DNA of 64,000 bases from GCA-2731375 sp002731375 (lineage in GTDB: Bacteria; Pseudomonadota; Alphaproteobacteria; GCA-2731375): contig JASMDX010000067.1 of assembly GCA_030752605.1 (NCBI GenBank), positions 1 to 64,000 on the forward strand, given 5' to 3'. Positions within the stretch are counted from its first letter, which is position 1. Each line of letters starts with the position of its first letter. Below the pieces are notes generated by a model that did no database searches, was not told the origin of the DNA, and saw only the letters and a program-made list of their open reading frames with translations. The position numbers were made by a program, and so were the translations under genes. Positions 1-9,233 of this stretch are shown here, one piece after another.

Positions 1-171
1 TTTTGTTGGTGGCGGTCACCGCCAGCCCTATCACAGCGATTTTCACAATATTTGGACCCTTTCCGCATTTAGGGCCGGTTTAGTGATCACCGGCAGTAGC
101 TTACCACGGCCTCAGATGGTAAGTTGCCCTTTCATTCAATCAGGTTTTAAAAGACAGGAGGGAATCCGGAA

Positions 172-1182
172 ATGAAACTCACAAGAGCCCTGGTCGCGGG
201 AGTGGCCGTAGTCGCGTGTGCCCTTGCCAGCGGCGCAGAAGCGCAGAAAATGCAGTTCTTCCGCATTGCATCTGGCAGTGCTGGGGGCACCTACTACCCT
301 ATGGCAGGTCTTTTGGCGCAGGTGGTCTCCAACCCTCCGGGCGCACGAACTTGCGCCAAGGGCGGCAATTGCGGCATGGAGAACCTTGTTGCTATCGCCC
401 AGTCCGCGCACGGTTCTGTTGCTAACGTCAACTCAATCAAGTCCGATCAAGTGGAATCCGGCTTCGCACAGTCGGATGTCACCTATTGGGCTTATACCGG
501 CACTGGACCGTTCAAAGGCAAAGAGCCGATCAAGAAGCTGTGTGTGTTGGCCAGCCTGTACCCAGAGCACGTGCACGTGGTCAGCGGCAAGGGACGTGGC
601 ATCAAGTCCGTGTCTGATTTGAAGGGTAAGAGTGTCGCTATGGGATTGCCGGCCTCAGGGGCCTTGGTCGGTGCGCGCCTGGTGGTCGACGCTTACGGTC
701 TGAAAGAGAAGAAGGACTTTAAGGCGGAGTACGTGAAGTCCAAGACCGGTGCCGATATGATTCGTGACAAGCACCTCGACGCGTTCATCACTGTAACTGG
801 TTATCCCAATGCCTCCATCGTCGAAATGGCAGCGACACAGGGTGCGGAGCTGGTTGCAGTGGCTGGCCCACAACGTGACGCTTTGATCAAGAAAGCACCG
901 TTCTATTCGAAGGCGGTGATTCCGAGCGGCACTTACAAGGGTAATGATACGGACGTCGCGACCGTCGCCGTGGGCGCGCTCTGGGTATCGCGCGCTAACC
1001 TGCCCGAGAGCCTACATTATGGTGTTGTCAAAGGTCTGTTCGGAAACAAGAAGGCGGCGAAGGTCCTCGCCAACGGCCATGCCAAAGGCAAATCCATGAC
1101 CCTGGACACGGCGTTCGACGGCGTACCTATCCCGCTCTGCAAGGGCGCGGAGAAGTACTACAAAGAGGTCGGTGCCAGATAA
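172..1182 (+). CDS. TAXI-family TRAP transporter solute-binding protein
   Basis: Periplasmic substrate-binding subunit of a tripartite ATP-independent (TRAP) transporter of the TAXI class, which captures a small carboxylate-type ligand and passes it to the membrane subunit. Residues 1-24 form a signal peptide ending in GAEA before Q25. The family motif ASGSAGGTYYPMAG follows at about 33-46, and 336 aa is a usual family length. The ATG at 172 is preceded by a near-perfect AGGAGG at 156-161. The permease gene lies 95 bp downstream, separated by a strong hairpin, so the two form one transport unit. The substrate cannot be read from the sequence; glutamate or other organic acids are known for relatives. 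Confidence 0.93.
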   Translation: MKLTRALVAGVAVVACALASGAEAQKMQFFRIASGSAGGTYYPMAGLLAQVVSNPPGARTCAKGGNCGMENLVAIAQSAHGSVANVNSIKSDQVESGFAQSDVTYWAYTGTGPFKGKEPIKKLCVLASLYPEHVHVVSGKGRGIKSVSDLKGKSVAMGLPASGALVGARLVVDAYGLKEKKDFKAEYVKSKTGADMIRDKHLDAFITVTGYPNASIVEMAATQGAELVAVAGPQRDALIKKAPFYSKAVIPSGTYKGNDTDVATVAVGALWVSRANLPESLHYGVVKGLFGNKKAAKVLANGHAKGKSMTLDTAFDGVPIPLCKGAEKYYKEVGAR

Positions 1183-1194
1183 TCCGATTACTTG

Positions 1195-1228
1195 ACGAGC
1201 CCGGAGACATCGATACCTCCGGGCTCGT
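1195..1228 (+). promoter_or_regulatory. Intercistronic hairpin between binding-protein and permease genes
   Basis: A perfect 12-bp stem (ACGAGCCCGGAG at 1195-1206 pairing with 1217-1228) with a 10-nt loop lies 13 bp after the binding-protein stop. No T-run follows, so it is more likely an mRNA-stabilising or partial-attenuation element, favouring expression of the binding protein over the permease, than a full terminator. Confidence 0.7.
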
Positions 1229-1277
1229 TCAAATCACATGACAATATTATTATTCCTGCCGCGAAGAGCGACGGGCC

Positions 1278-3932
1278 ATGGCTGATGCCGCAATAGACTT
1301 CAAGAAAGCCGAGGAATTTGAAGAGCGTTACGACCCGGAAATGCAGTTCCGGGACACCTATGCATTGGCTAAATGGATAGTTATTGCGCTCCTGTTTCTG
1401 CTCTCATTGTTCCATTATTACACTGCCGGCTTTGGGGTTCTTGAACATCACTGGCACGTTGGCGTGCACCTATCGTTCGTTCTCGGATTGATCTATCTGG
1501 TGTATACGCCACACCGTATAACCGACGCGGCCGACCAGATTGCTGCCACAGCGCGCCTTTCCATCCGTTGGCCGGACTTGATCAAGACCGGCGTTCCGAC
1601 GGTTTTCGTCTACGGGATGATGGGTGCGTTGCCAGCCATGGGACTGTTCGCTTATTTCATCCTAGTGGTGCACTTTTCGCGGCGCTATTCCTCTACCCGC
1701 CACGCTTCTGAATCGGCGACAACGGATCATGTTCTACTTGCGGTAACGGCGCTCTTTGCACTGCATATGATCGGCGTCGCCACTGGCGTTATCGACAACA
1801 ACATGTGGGGTGATAATGGCGTGCCGCCGGCCATCCGTATCGGGCTCGCGGTGATGGTGCAGGTGTTGATCATCGAGGCACAGCGTCGCATCGCCATCGT
1901 CCTCATGTTCTTCGCCATTGCCGGCTATTATTATGGCGACGGCATCGCTGGCATTACGTGGGGGCTCGAAAACAACGGCTTGATGCTGATCACGACGGCC
2001 AGCGTCATCTCCTTCCTGGTCGCGCTGGAACCTGTAGCGCGCGGCGTCATGCATCCGTCGGGAGCCGAAGCCAGAGCGCTCGATTCGTCACGTCGCGGCG
2101 GCGTGCCAAGCTATGACTGGTTCCTTTTCGTGGTAATAGGCATCTCGTCTATGTATGTGGCCGTCACCTACGATGGATTCGGCGGCATTTTGGACGAACT
2201 CAATTTTCGCATCGGCGATCCGCATCTAGTCGATATCCTGATGGGCACGGCCTTGGTGTTGATTGTCATCGAGGCGGCAAGGCGCACATCGGGCATTTCG
2301 CTGCCGATCATCACCAGCCTGTTCATCATGTACGCGTTGTTCGGAATCTATTTCCAATATCCACTGATCAATCCGGGAACCAGTTGGCCGGGTTTGATCG
2401 ATCATCTCTATCTAAAAGGCGAAGGCATTAACGGCCGCCCGGTGTTCGTGGTCGCTACTTATGTCTTCCATTTTGTGCTGTTCGGCATGGTCGCTATCCG
2501 CGTGGGCCTCGGCCAATTGTTCATCGACCTTGCGCATTGTGTTGCTGGCCGCTTCGCCGGGGGACCGGCCAAGGTCAGCGTCTTGGCTTCGGGTATGATG
2601 GGTATGATATCTGGCTCTTCCATCGCTAACACGGTAATGACCGGGTCTCTGACCATCCCGACCATGAAGCGCATAGGTTACAAGCCGCACTTCGCTGGCG
2701 CAGTCGAGGCGGCCGCCTCGACTGGCGGCCAAATCACGCCGCCGATCATGGGCTCCGCCGCCTTCTTGATGGTTGAGTTCCTGGAAGTCCCCTTAAAGAA
2801 CGTAATCTTGGCGGCCATCATCCCCGCCGCCATGCATTTCCTCGGCGTTTTGATCATGGTGCACTTCGAGGCCAAGCGTTTAGGCTTACGCGGACTGCGC
2901 GACGAAGAGTTGCCGAAACTGGCCGCTGTACTGAGCCGGCGTTGGCTGACGGTGATACCATTTTTCGGCATCATCTACATGATTTTTGTTGGCTACACTC
3001 CATACTGGGCAGCGTTCTGGGCGATTTCCGCAGCGCTCACCATGGGCTTCAGCCGTGCCTTCATCGGCTGGGTTGCACGCACCCTACTGAATATCGAAGA
3101 GGAAAAGGCAGTCCGATACATCGGCTGCGATTCCATCAACCTTCGGGGTTTCATCGATGCTTTCCAGATGGGCGGTAAGTATGCCCTTTCCGTTGGCGCC
3201 GCAGCTGCCACGGTGGGTATCATCATCGGCGTGCTCACCGTCACCGGAACACCGTTCAACATCGCCGCCATGGTCAATGCCTTCGCATCCGATTTCGGCG
3301 CCCTGATCAGTGCCGTCGATCCGACGGGCCTGCTTACCGTGCAGTCAGCGACGCTGTTCATGACGCTGGTGCTGGTTGCCTGCTCGTGCATCATTATGGG
3401 GGCCGGACTTCCAACGACGGCAACCTACCTCGTGCTTGCGACTATGGCGACGCCGGCCTTGGCTGTCCTGGGTGTCGATGCCCTGCAGACTCACTTCTTC
3501 GTCTTCTATTACGGTGTGCTGGCGGACATTACGCCGCCGGTGGCGTTAGCCGCTTATGCGGGCGCGACTATCGCACAGGCTAATCTAATGCAGACCGGCA
3601 ACACGGCGTTCCGGCTGGGCGCCGCCAAAGCCTTGGTCCCGTTCGTCTTCATGTACGCGCCGTCGATGCTACTGGTGCTCGATAACTTCACCTGGGAGGA
3701 GTTCATCATCGCCACCGGCGGCAGTGCGCTTGGCATCGTCATGCTAGGTGCTGCATTGACCGGTTATTTTGTTGCTGACATGCGGCCTTGGCATCGATGG
3801 CTCTTGGGTGGTGCAGCGATTTTGGTGGTCGCGCCGGGACTGCAATCAGGCATCATTGGATTGGTGATGGCACTACCGGTTGTGTTTTTGCAGTTAACCG
3901 CTCGGAAACGTCTTTCTTCTCGCTCGTTGTAA
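1278..3932 (+). CDS. TRAP transporter permease, 4TM/12TM fusion
   Basis: Membrane subunit of the TAXI-TRAP system, a sodium-coupled secondary importer in which the small (DctQ-like) and large (DctM-like) subunits are fused in one 884-aa chain. Hydrophobic segments run almost throughout. The DctM signature region SGSSIANTVMTGSLTIPTM lies at about 445-463, followed by a glycine-rich GGQITPPIMGSAAF stretch. A second conserved GAGLPTTATYLVLATMATPA lies near 706-725. At 884 aa it is at the long end for the family, with extra transmembrane helices at both ends. It pairs with the binding protein immediately upstream. The start is ATG at 1278 with a weak GAAGAGCGA upstream. Confidence 0.93.
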   Translation: MADAAIDFKKAEEFEERYDPEMQFRDTYALAKWIVIALLFLLSLFHYYTAGFGVLEHHWHVGVHLSFVLGLIYLVYTPHRITDAADQIAATARLSIRWPDLIKTGVPTVFVYGMMGALPAMGLFAYFILVVHFSRRYSSTRHASESATTDHVLLAVTALFALHMIGVATGVIDNNMWGDNGVPPAIRIGLAVMVQVLIIEAQRRIAIVLMFFAIAGYYYGDGIAGITWGLENNGLMLITTASVISFLVALEPVARGVMHPSGAEARALDSSRRGGVPSYDWFLFVVIGISSMYVAVTYDGFGGILDELNFRIGDPHLVDILMGTALVLIVIEAARRTSGISLPIITSLFIMYALFGIYFQYPLINPGTSWPGLIDHLYLKGEGINGRPVFVVATYVFHFVLFGMVAIRVGLGQLFIDLAHCVAGRFAGGPAKVSVLASGMMGMISGSSIANTVMTGSLTIPTMKRIGYKPHFAGAVEAAASTGGQITPPIMGSAAFLMVEFLEVPLKNVILAAIIPAAMHFLGVLIMVHFEAKRLGLRGLRDEELPKLAAVLSRRWLTVIPFFGIIYMIFVGYTPYWAAFWAISAALTMGFSRAFIGWVARTLLNIEEEKAVRYIGCDSINLRGFIDAFQMGGKYALSVGAAAATVGIIIGVLTVTGTPFNIAAMVNAFASDFGALISAVDPTGLLTVQSATLFMTLVLVACSCIIMGAGLPTTATYLVLATMATPALAVLGVDALQTHFFVFYYGVLADITPPVALAAYAGATIAQANLMQTGNTAFRLGAAKALVPFVFMYAPSMLLVLDNFTWEEFIIATGGSALGIVMLGAALTGYFVADMRPWHRWLLGGAAILVVAPGLQSGIIGLVMALPVVFLQLTARKRLSSRSL

Positions 3933-4163
3933 TACAAAAATACCCCAAAATAAGCAGTACGGCAAATAGAGAAATCATTTTTTGATAAGCCTCCCCCTTA
4001 CGGCGGCATGTTTTAGCTGCATCTAGTTTGTGCCAGAGGGTAAGTCAGCCAAGAACGTTCGTTGCATGCGACGGAACTCAGCATGGATTTTACTGACCTT
4101 CAAATCCCCGACCCATGATGCGTAGCCTTTGGTCGATATCGGTTGTTCAGTTGCTGAGGCTGA

Positions 4164-4237
4164 TCTTGTTGGTAATTCGATTGGTTCTTCCGGTAGTGGC
4201 GCTAACGGTTCACCTCCCAATTGAATTACCAACAAGA
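4164..4237. repeat. 21-bp imperfect inverted repeat
   Basis: The arm at 4164-4184 (TCTTGTTGGTAATTCGATTGG) is the reverse complement of 4217-4237 with a single mismatch, around a 32-nt spacer. The arms contain TTGGTAAT, which resembles half-sites of GntR-type operators, but the long spacer also fits a small transposable-element remnant or an RNA hairpin. No T-run follows. Confidence 0.6.
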
Positions 4238-4242
4238 GCTAA

Positions 4243-4323
4243 GGCGAGAAGATCACCTTCGTCTATATGGACTGGGACACCTACCACGAGCCGTTCATCG
4301 TTGAGCGGTACAAGGTGTTCTAA
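4243..4323 (+). pseudogene. Possible C-terminal coding remnant of an unknown protein
   Basis: After an in-frame TAA the sequence reads 26 coding-like codons (for example FVYMDWDTYHEPFIVERYKV) to a TAA at 4321-4323. Codon choice and composition look like real protein, yet there is no start codon or upstream domain. It may be the tail of a deleted gene whose remainder was lost at the inverted repeat. I cannot assign a family. Confidence 0.3.
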
Positions 4324-4489
4324 CAAGCCGCCGTCGTCATTATAAGAAGCGGCGGAGAAGTGGGCTGGTTGGCGCACAGACCAGCAAGATGACGATCAAA
4401 GGTCTACTCTTTAGGGGCCTATGAAGTGATACTTAATCTCTACCGTTTGATTAACGATCGCTTGGCATAAGCGAATTGTTTGCCCATAC

Positions 4490-4523
4490 TCCTCCTTGAA
4501 TTGAGAAAACCAATAAGGGAGGA
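4490..4523 (+). promoter_or_regulatory. Hairpin sequestering the Shine-Dalgarno of the peptide-binding protein gene
   Basis: TCCTCCTTGAATTG (4490-4503) can pair with CAATAAGGGAGGA (4511-4523) through about 12 pairs, including one G-U and a small internal loop, with a 7-nt loop. The right arm contains the whole GGGAGGA Shine-Dalgarno of the gene starting at 4529. In the folded form the ribosome site would be closed, suggesting translational control by a protein, RNA or temperature. Confidence 0.5.
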
Positions 4524-4528
4524 CTGTT

Positions 4529-6127
4529 ATGAAGCGGAGACTCTTTACAATCGCGTCGGCGGTTTCGATGGTTGGGCTCATGCTCGGCGCCGAAGCGGCT
4601 ATGGCGCAAAAAGACGGCGGTGTGTTGAAGGCCTACCACCGCGGTACCCCACCCAGTGGCTCTATTCACGAGGAAGCCACGAACTCAACCGTCGCACCAT
4701 ACATGGGCGTATACAACAATCTGATCATGTATGATCAGGCCATCGCCGTGGAAAGCCTGGATACAATCGTTCCAGATCTGGCCAAAAAGTGGGCCTGGAA
4801 CGGCGACAAGACCAAGCTGACATTCACGCTGCGCAAGGGCGTGAAATTCCACGATGGCAAACCTTTCACGGCCAAGGATGTGGTCTGCACCTGGAACCTA
4901 GTGCAGGGCAAAGGCAAGGCTAAACTGCGCAAGAACCCGCGCAAGGCCTGGTACAAGAACCTGGACAAGGTAACCGCCGACAACGACCATCAGGCGACCT
5001 TCCATCTTAAACGGAAGCAGCCCGCGTTCGTTGCCTTATTGGCATCCGGCTATTCGCCGGTTTATCCCTGCCACGTATCGCCGAAAAAAATGCGTACCCA
5101 TCCTATCGGCACCGGCCCCTTCAAGTTCGTCAGCCTGAAACAGAACGAGCATGTGAAATTCAGGAAGAACGAAAACTATTGGAAGGCGGGCAAGCCCCAT
5201 CTGGACGGTATCAACTGGACCATTATCAAAAGCCGTTCGACGCGGGTTCTGGCCTTCATCGCCGGCAAGTTCGACTTCACCTTCAACGTCGATGTCACCA
5301 TTCCGTTGCTGAAGGACGTCAAATCGCAAGCCCCGCATACGGTCTGCGAACTGGTCACGACGAATGTTTCGTTCAACTTGATCGTCAATCAGTTCAAGCC
5401 GCCATTCGATAATGCCAAGATCCGCAAAGCGATGGTCTTGACAATGGACCGCAAGGCCTTCATCGACATTCTTGGTCATGGCCAGTTCCTGCAGGGCGGC
5501 GCCATGATGCCGCCCCCGTCAGGCGTTTGGGGCATGCCGAAGGAATTCCTGAAAACCACGGCGGGCTACGACCCTGACGTAAAGGGCAACCGCGCCAAGG
5601 CCCGCGAGATCATGAAAAGCTTGGGCTATGGTCCGGACAAACCACTGAAGGTCAAGGTCTCGACCCGGAATATTGCGGCTTACCGTGACCCGGCGGTGAT
5701 TTTGATCGACCACTTGAAGGAGATTTATATCGACGCCACACTGGACACGATCGAGACCAGCAACTGGCACGCCAAGGTAGCCCGCAAGGACTACATGGTA
5801 GGTCTCAACGCGACAGGTATTGGCGTGGATGATCCGGACGCTAACTTCTACGAAAACTATTCCTGCGGCTCGCAGCGCAACTATACGGGCTACTGCAAAC
5901 CGGAAATGGAGAAACTGTTCAAACAGCAATCCATGATGGAGGATCAGGCAGCGCGTAAAAAGTTGGTCTGGGAAATCGACAAGACGCTGCAGGAAGACGC
6001 GGCCCGGCCGATTATCTACCACAGCAAGGCGGCGCAGTGCTGGCAGCCCTATGTCAAGGGTTTCGTCACCCATGTGAATAGCCTGTATAATAACTGGCGT
6101 ATGGAAGACGTCTGGATGGACAAGTAG
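4529..6127 (+). CDS. ABC transporter substrate-binding protein, peptide/nickel family 5
   Basis: Periplasmic binding protein of the DppA/OppA/NikA type, feeding the permeases and ATPases encoded immediately downstream. Residues 1-27 form a signal peptide (cleavage after AAMA, before Q27). The family pattern follows: an early NTTVAPY-like region, LTFTLRKGVKFHDGKPFTAKD near 90-110, and GTGPFKFV near 194. At 532 aa it has normal family length. The ATG at 4529 has a strong GGGAGGA at 4517-4523, which is also one arm of a hairpin. Cargo (di- or oligopeptide, opine, glutathione or other) cannot be decided from sequence. Confidence 0.92.
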   Translation: MKRRLFTIASAVSMVGLMLGAEAAMAQKDGGVLKAYHRGTPPSGSIHEEATNSTVAPYMGVYNNLIMYDQAIAVESLDTIVPDLAKKWAWNGDKTKLTFTLRKGVKFHDGKPFTAKDVVCTWNLVQGKGKAKLRKNPRKAWYKNLDKVTADNDHQATFHLKRKQPAFVALLASGYSPVYPCHVSPKKMRTHPIGTGPFKFVSLKQNEHVKFRKNENYWKAGKPHLDGINWTIIKSRSTRVLAFIAGKFDFTFNVDVTIPLLKDVKSQAPHTVCELVTTNVSFNLIVNQFKPPFDNAKIRKAMVLTMDRKAFIDILGHGQFLQGGAMMPPPSGVWGMPKEFLKTTAGYDPDVKGNRAKAREIMKSLGYGPDKPLKVKVSTRNIAAYRDPAVILIDHLKEIYIDATLDTIETSNWHAKVARKDYMVGLNATGIGVDDPDANFYENYSCGSQRNYTGYCKPEMEKLFKQQSMMEDQAARKKLVWEIDKTLQEDAARPIIYHSKAAQCWQPYVKGFVTHVNSLYNNWRMEDVWMDK

Positions 6128-6138
6128 GTCCAGGCTTA

Positions 6139-6202
6139 TTGGCCAAAGGCCGGGGCGTCGCCGCCGATTTCGTGGCGGTGCCTCGGCCGGCCAATTTTTT
6201 TT
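6139..6202 (+). terminator. Rho-independent-type terminator/attenuator after the binding-protein gene
   Basis: A long GC-rich stem (TTGGCC...GGCCAA outer arms, GGCCG/CGGCC middle, GCC-rich inner arms) spans 6139-6194 and is followed by eight T residues at 6195-6202. It sits 11 bp after the binding-protein stop and before the permease genes, so it probably allows partial read-through and sets a high binding-protein to permease ratio. Confidence 0.75.
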
Positions 6203-6262
6203 GCTGACTATTTTTTTGGAAATTTTTCGGTGCAGCAAGACCAAGGACGGGCGGGTTAGACG

Positions 6263-7210
6263 TTGGGCTCATACTTAGCGAAGCGGTTCTTACTGATGAT
6301 CCTGACGCTGATCGGGATATCCATCATCATTTTCGTGCTGCTGCGGCTGATGCCGGGCAATATCGCCGACATCATGTTCGATTCAGCCGGCTTCGTTGAC
6401 CCGACGGAAAAGGCGCAGATTGAAAAAGAACTCGGCCTGGATCTGCCTATCCCGGTGCAATATTACCATTGGATGAAGGGGCTGCTGGTTTGGGACCTGG
6501 GCTTTTCCTTTGTCTCCGAGATGCCGGCGATCGACGAGCTGGGCCCCCGTATTCCCATTACCGCGAAACTGGCGGCACTGGCTTTAGGCTTCTCCGTCCT
6601 CTTTGGCTTGCCCCTGGGCGTGATCTGCGCCGTCAAACAGGATACTGGCCTTGATTACACTCTGCGGGTCATTTCGCTCAGTGGATTATCCTTGCCGTCG
6701 TTCTGGCTGGCGCTGTTAATTTTGATGGCTTGCGTCACCTACTTCGGCGACATCCCAATCTACATGGATCCGCCAGAAAACCTGTGGGATGAACTGCTGC
6801 TGTATTCCATACCGGCGGCGGCGGTAGGCTTTAGATCCTCCGCCCTGATCATGCGGTTGACGCGATCATCGATGCTGGAGGTCATGCGCCAGGACTATAT
6901 CCGCACGGCGCGCTCTAAGGGCGCATCGGACAATTCCGTCAACTACCATCATGCCCTGAAGAACGCGGTGCTGCCGGTAACAACGATTATCGGGATCGAA
7001 GCTGCATTCCTGATTGGAGGCCTGATCATTACCGAGACCGTCTTCAATATTCCCGGCGTGGCGCATTTCCTGGTTGAGGCGATCCTGATGCGGGATTACC
7101 CGATTGTGCAGAACCTGGTCATGCTGATCGCGCTGGTCACGGTGTTGATCAATTTCTTGGTTGATCTGTTGTACGCGGTGCTGGACCCGAGGATTAAGTA
7201 TGCCGATTAG
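6263..7210 (+). CDS. ABC transporter permease, DppB/OppB type
   Basis: Inner-membrane permease half of the peptide-type ABC importer. The 315-aa chain has an N-terminal helix (FLLMILTLIGISIIIFVLL), an extracytoplasmic segment rich in acidic residues, and then five further hydrophobic segments. The cytoplasmic coupling (EAA) loop lies near 200-222 (VMRQDYIRTARSKGAS), followed by the typical LKNAVLPV. Translation starts at a TTG (6263), because no ATG or GTG gives a complete first helix. This is the only rare start in the operon and may lower expression. The partner permease starts 29 bp downstream. Confidence 0.92.
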   Translation: MGSYLAKRFLLMILTLIGISIIIFVLLRLMPGNIADIMFDSAGFVDPTEKAQIEKELGLDLPIPVQYYHWMKGLLVWDLGFSFVSEMPAIDELGPRIPITAKLAALALGFSVLFGLPLGVICAVKQDTGLDYTLRVISLSGLSLPSFWLALLILMACVTYFGDIPIYMDPPENLWDELLLYSIPAAAVGFRSSALIMRLTRSSMLEVMRQDYIRTARSKGASDNSVNYHHALKNAVLPVTTIIGIEAAFLIGGLIITETVFNIPGVAHFLVEAILMRDYPIVQNLVMLIALVTVLINFLVDLLYAVLDPRIKYAD

Positions 7211-7239
7211 AACAATTCGTTTCATAAAGGGCCACGGCA

Positions 7240-8133
7240 ATGGCTGATATCGACCACCAAGCTGAACTGATCAAAGCCGGCGCCCATGTTTCGGGCCGAT
7301 GGGACAAAACAATGTTTTATGCCCGGCGCTATCCCCTGGGCACCATCGGCGCGGTTATTATGGTTATTTTCATATTCTCGGCGCTATTCGCCGATGTGCT
7401 TGCTCCCCATAATCCATTGCAGACCAAGGCTTCCGCGTCCCTATCGCCGCCGACCGCCGAATTCGTTTTGGGTGCCGACATGATGGGCCGGGACATGCTC
7501 AGCCGGATCATCCACGGTGCGCGAATTTCCCTGACGGTGGGTGTTGCCTCTATCATGCTGGGCGGCTTCATCGGCGTCTTTATTGGATTGATGTCGGGCT
7601 ACCTGATGGGCTGGTTCGACCTTTTGATGCAGCGCTTGATCGATATCATGCAGGCACTGCCATTGCTGGTCCTGGCCCTGGTCATGGCGGCCTCGCTAGG
7701 CCCTTCGCTGGAGAATACGGTTTTCGCCATATCCATTCCCCTGGTACCGAACGTCGCCCGAGTGGTGCGCTCTTCCACCCTGTCGTTGCGGGAGATGCCG
7801 TTCGTCGAGGCAGCACGAGCGGCGGGAATGAGCGAAATGCGGGTGGCGATGCGCCATGTCCTGCCCAATATCCTGGCGCCGCTGATCGTATTGTTCACGG
7901 CCCAGCTTGGCGCCGCTATTCTGGTTGAAGCCTCGCTCTCTTTCCTTGGTTTGGGCGTACCGGAACCGCATCCGTCCTGGGGCCGCATGCTATCGGAATC
8001 AGCGGCTGAATATGTCCGTGTCGCACCATGGTTGGTGATCTTTCCCGGCCTGGCGATCTCCTTGGCCGTGTTTGGCGCCAATTTGTTTGGCGATGCCCTG
8101 CGCGACATTCTTGACCCAAGACAACGTAGTTAG
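7240..8133 (+). CDS. ABC transporter permease, DppC/OppC type
   Basis: Second permease of the peptide-type importer, forming a heterodimer with the DppB-like subunit. The 297-aa sequence has the N-terminal cytoplasmic tail and first helix typical of the OppC_N region, then LGADMMGRDMLSRIIHGARISL near 80-100, which is diagnostic of this subfamily. The coupling loop VEAARAAGMSEMRVAMRHVL lies near 188-207. It ends with the usual FGDALRDILDPRQRS. The ATG at 7240 is preceded by an AAAGGG-type ribosome site. The ATPase genes follow 11 bp downstream. Confidence 0.93.
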   Translation: MADIDHQAELIKAGAHVSGRWDKTMFYARRYPLGTIGAVIMVIFIFSALFADVLAPHNPLQTKASASLSPPTAEFVLGADMMGRDMLSRIIHGARISLTVGVASIMLGGFIGVFIGLMSGYLMGWFDLLMQRLIDIMQALPLLVLALVMAASLGPSLENTVFAISIPLVPNVARVVRSSTLSLREMPFVEAARAAGMSEMRVAMRHVLPNILAPLIVLFTAQLGAAILVEASLSFLGLGVPEPHPSWGRMLSESAAEYVRVAPWLVIFPGLAISLAVFGANLFGDALRDILDPRQRS

Positions 8134-8144
8134 GCAGCTTAAAC

Positions 8145-9233
8145 ATGACAGACATGGCGAACAGTGGCGTTGGCGATGTGGACCCCGCTGCGCGGGTCGA
8201 ACCGAGCAGCAGTGAGCAAGTGCTGGAAGTGGAGGGGCTGCAAACCTATTTCTTCACTCGTCAGGGCACGGTCAAAGCGGTGGACGGTGTCTCGTTCAAT
8301 CTGCGCAAGGGCGAGACCCTGGGCATTGTCGGTGAGTCTGGCTGTGGCAAAAGCATCACCGCCCTTTCGGTCATGCGCCTGGTGCCCGAGCCGCCCGGCC
8401 GGATTATCGGCGGCCAAGTAAAGTTGGATGATGAAGACCTACTCGACTACAGCGAAGCCCAGATGCGGCAGATTCGCGGCAACGATATATCGATGATCTT
8501 TCAGGAGCCGATGACCTCGCTCAACCCGGTTCTGACCATCGGCTATCAAATCGCCGAGGCCCTGATCCTGCATCAGGATTATTCCAAGGCCAAGGCTCTG
8601 GAACGAGCAGTGGAGATGCTGGATCTGGTCAAGATCCCGGAGCCGGCACAGCGTGCCAAGGAATATCCGCACCAGCTATCAGGCGGCATGCGGCAGCGGG
8701 CGATGATCGCCATGGCGCTGGCCTGCAATCCAAAAGTGCTGATCGCCGACGAACCGACCACGGCGCTGGATGTGACCATTCAGGCGCAGATTCTTGACCT
8801 GATCATACAACTGCAGCAGGAGCTGGGCACGGCAGTGATCCTGATCACCCATGATCTGGGCGTCATTGCGGAAACCGCGCAGCGGGTCGTGGTCATGTAC
8901 GCCGGGCGCAAGGTGGAAGAAGCGGATGTGGGGCCATTGTTCGCCGAACCCATGCATCCCTACACCCACGGCCTGATGTCCTCTGTACCGCAACTTGAAA
9001 TTATGAGTGGCGTGGACCAGGGCAGCGGCGATCATCTGGCGGAAAGGTTGGAGGAGATCCCCGGCATCGTGCCGCCGTTGAATGACCTGCCGGCGGGTTG
9101 CGCCTTCGCGCCGCGCTGCAAATTCGCTGATGACCAATGCCGGGCGGAATACCCGGCCTATGAAGAAAAACGGCCCGATCATTGGGCCGCCTGTTGGCAT
9201 TCCGACAACTTGTATGGAGGTAGGCGTGACTGA
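8145..9233 (+). CDS. ABC transporter ATP-binding protein, DppD/OppD type
   Basis: First of two ATPases powering the peptide-type importer. Walker A GESGCGKS lies at about 63-70, the ABC signature LSGGMRQR near 178, and Walker B with DEPTTALD near 198. The C-terminal oligopeptide-transporter extension has spaced cysteines in GCAFAPRCKFADDQC (about 318-333), the kind of cluster that can bind an iron-sulfur centre in some DppD proteins. At 362 aa it is slightly long because of an acidic N-terminal extension of about 20 residues. Its last 8 bp overlap the start of the next ATPase gene. Confidence 0.94.
   Translation: MTDMANSGVGDVDPAARVEPSSSEQVLEVEGLQTYFFTRQGTVKAVDGVSFNLRKGETLGIVGESGCGKSITALSVMRLVPEPPGRIIGGQVKLDDEDLLDYSEAQMRQIRGNDISMIFQEPMTSLNPVLTIGYQIAEALILHQDYSKAKALERAVEMLDLVKIPEPAQRAKEYPHQLSGGMRQRAMIAMALACNPKVLIADEPTTALDVTIQAQILDLIIQLQQELGTAVILITHDLGVIAETAQRVVVMYAGRKVEEADVGPLFAEPMHPYTHGLMSSVPQLEIMSGVDQGSGDHLAERLEEIPGIVPPLNDLPAGCAFAPRCKFADDQCRAEYPAYEEKRPDHWAACWHSDNLYGGRRD

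Larger units (their letters stand above)
3933..4489. other. Gene-poor gap between the TRAP and ABC importers
   Basis: No full-length gene is supported over about 560 bp. The stretch is more AT-rich than its surroundings. It holds a long inverted repeat (4164-4237) and, directly after it, an open segment that reads like the C-terminal end of a protein (4243-4323). A 70-codon frame on the minus strand (4023-4235) partly consists of the inverted repeat and matches nothing I recognise. I see no tRNA or intact insertion sequence here. Confidence 0.6.
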
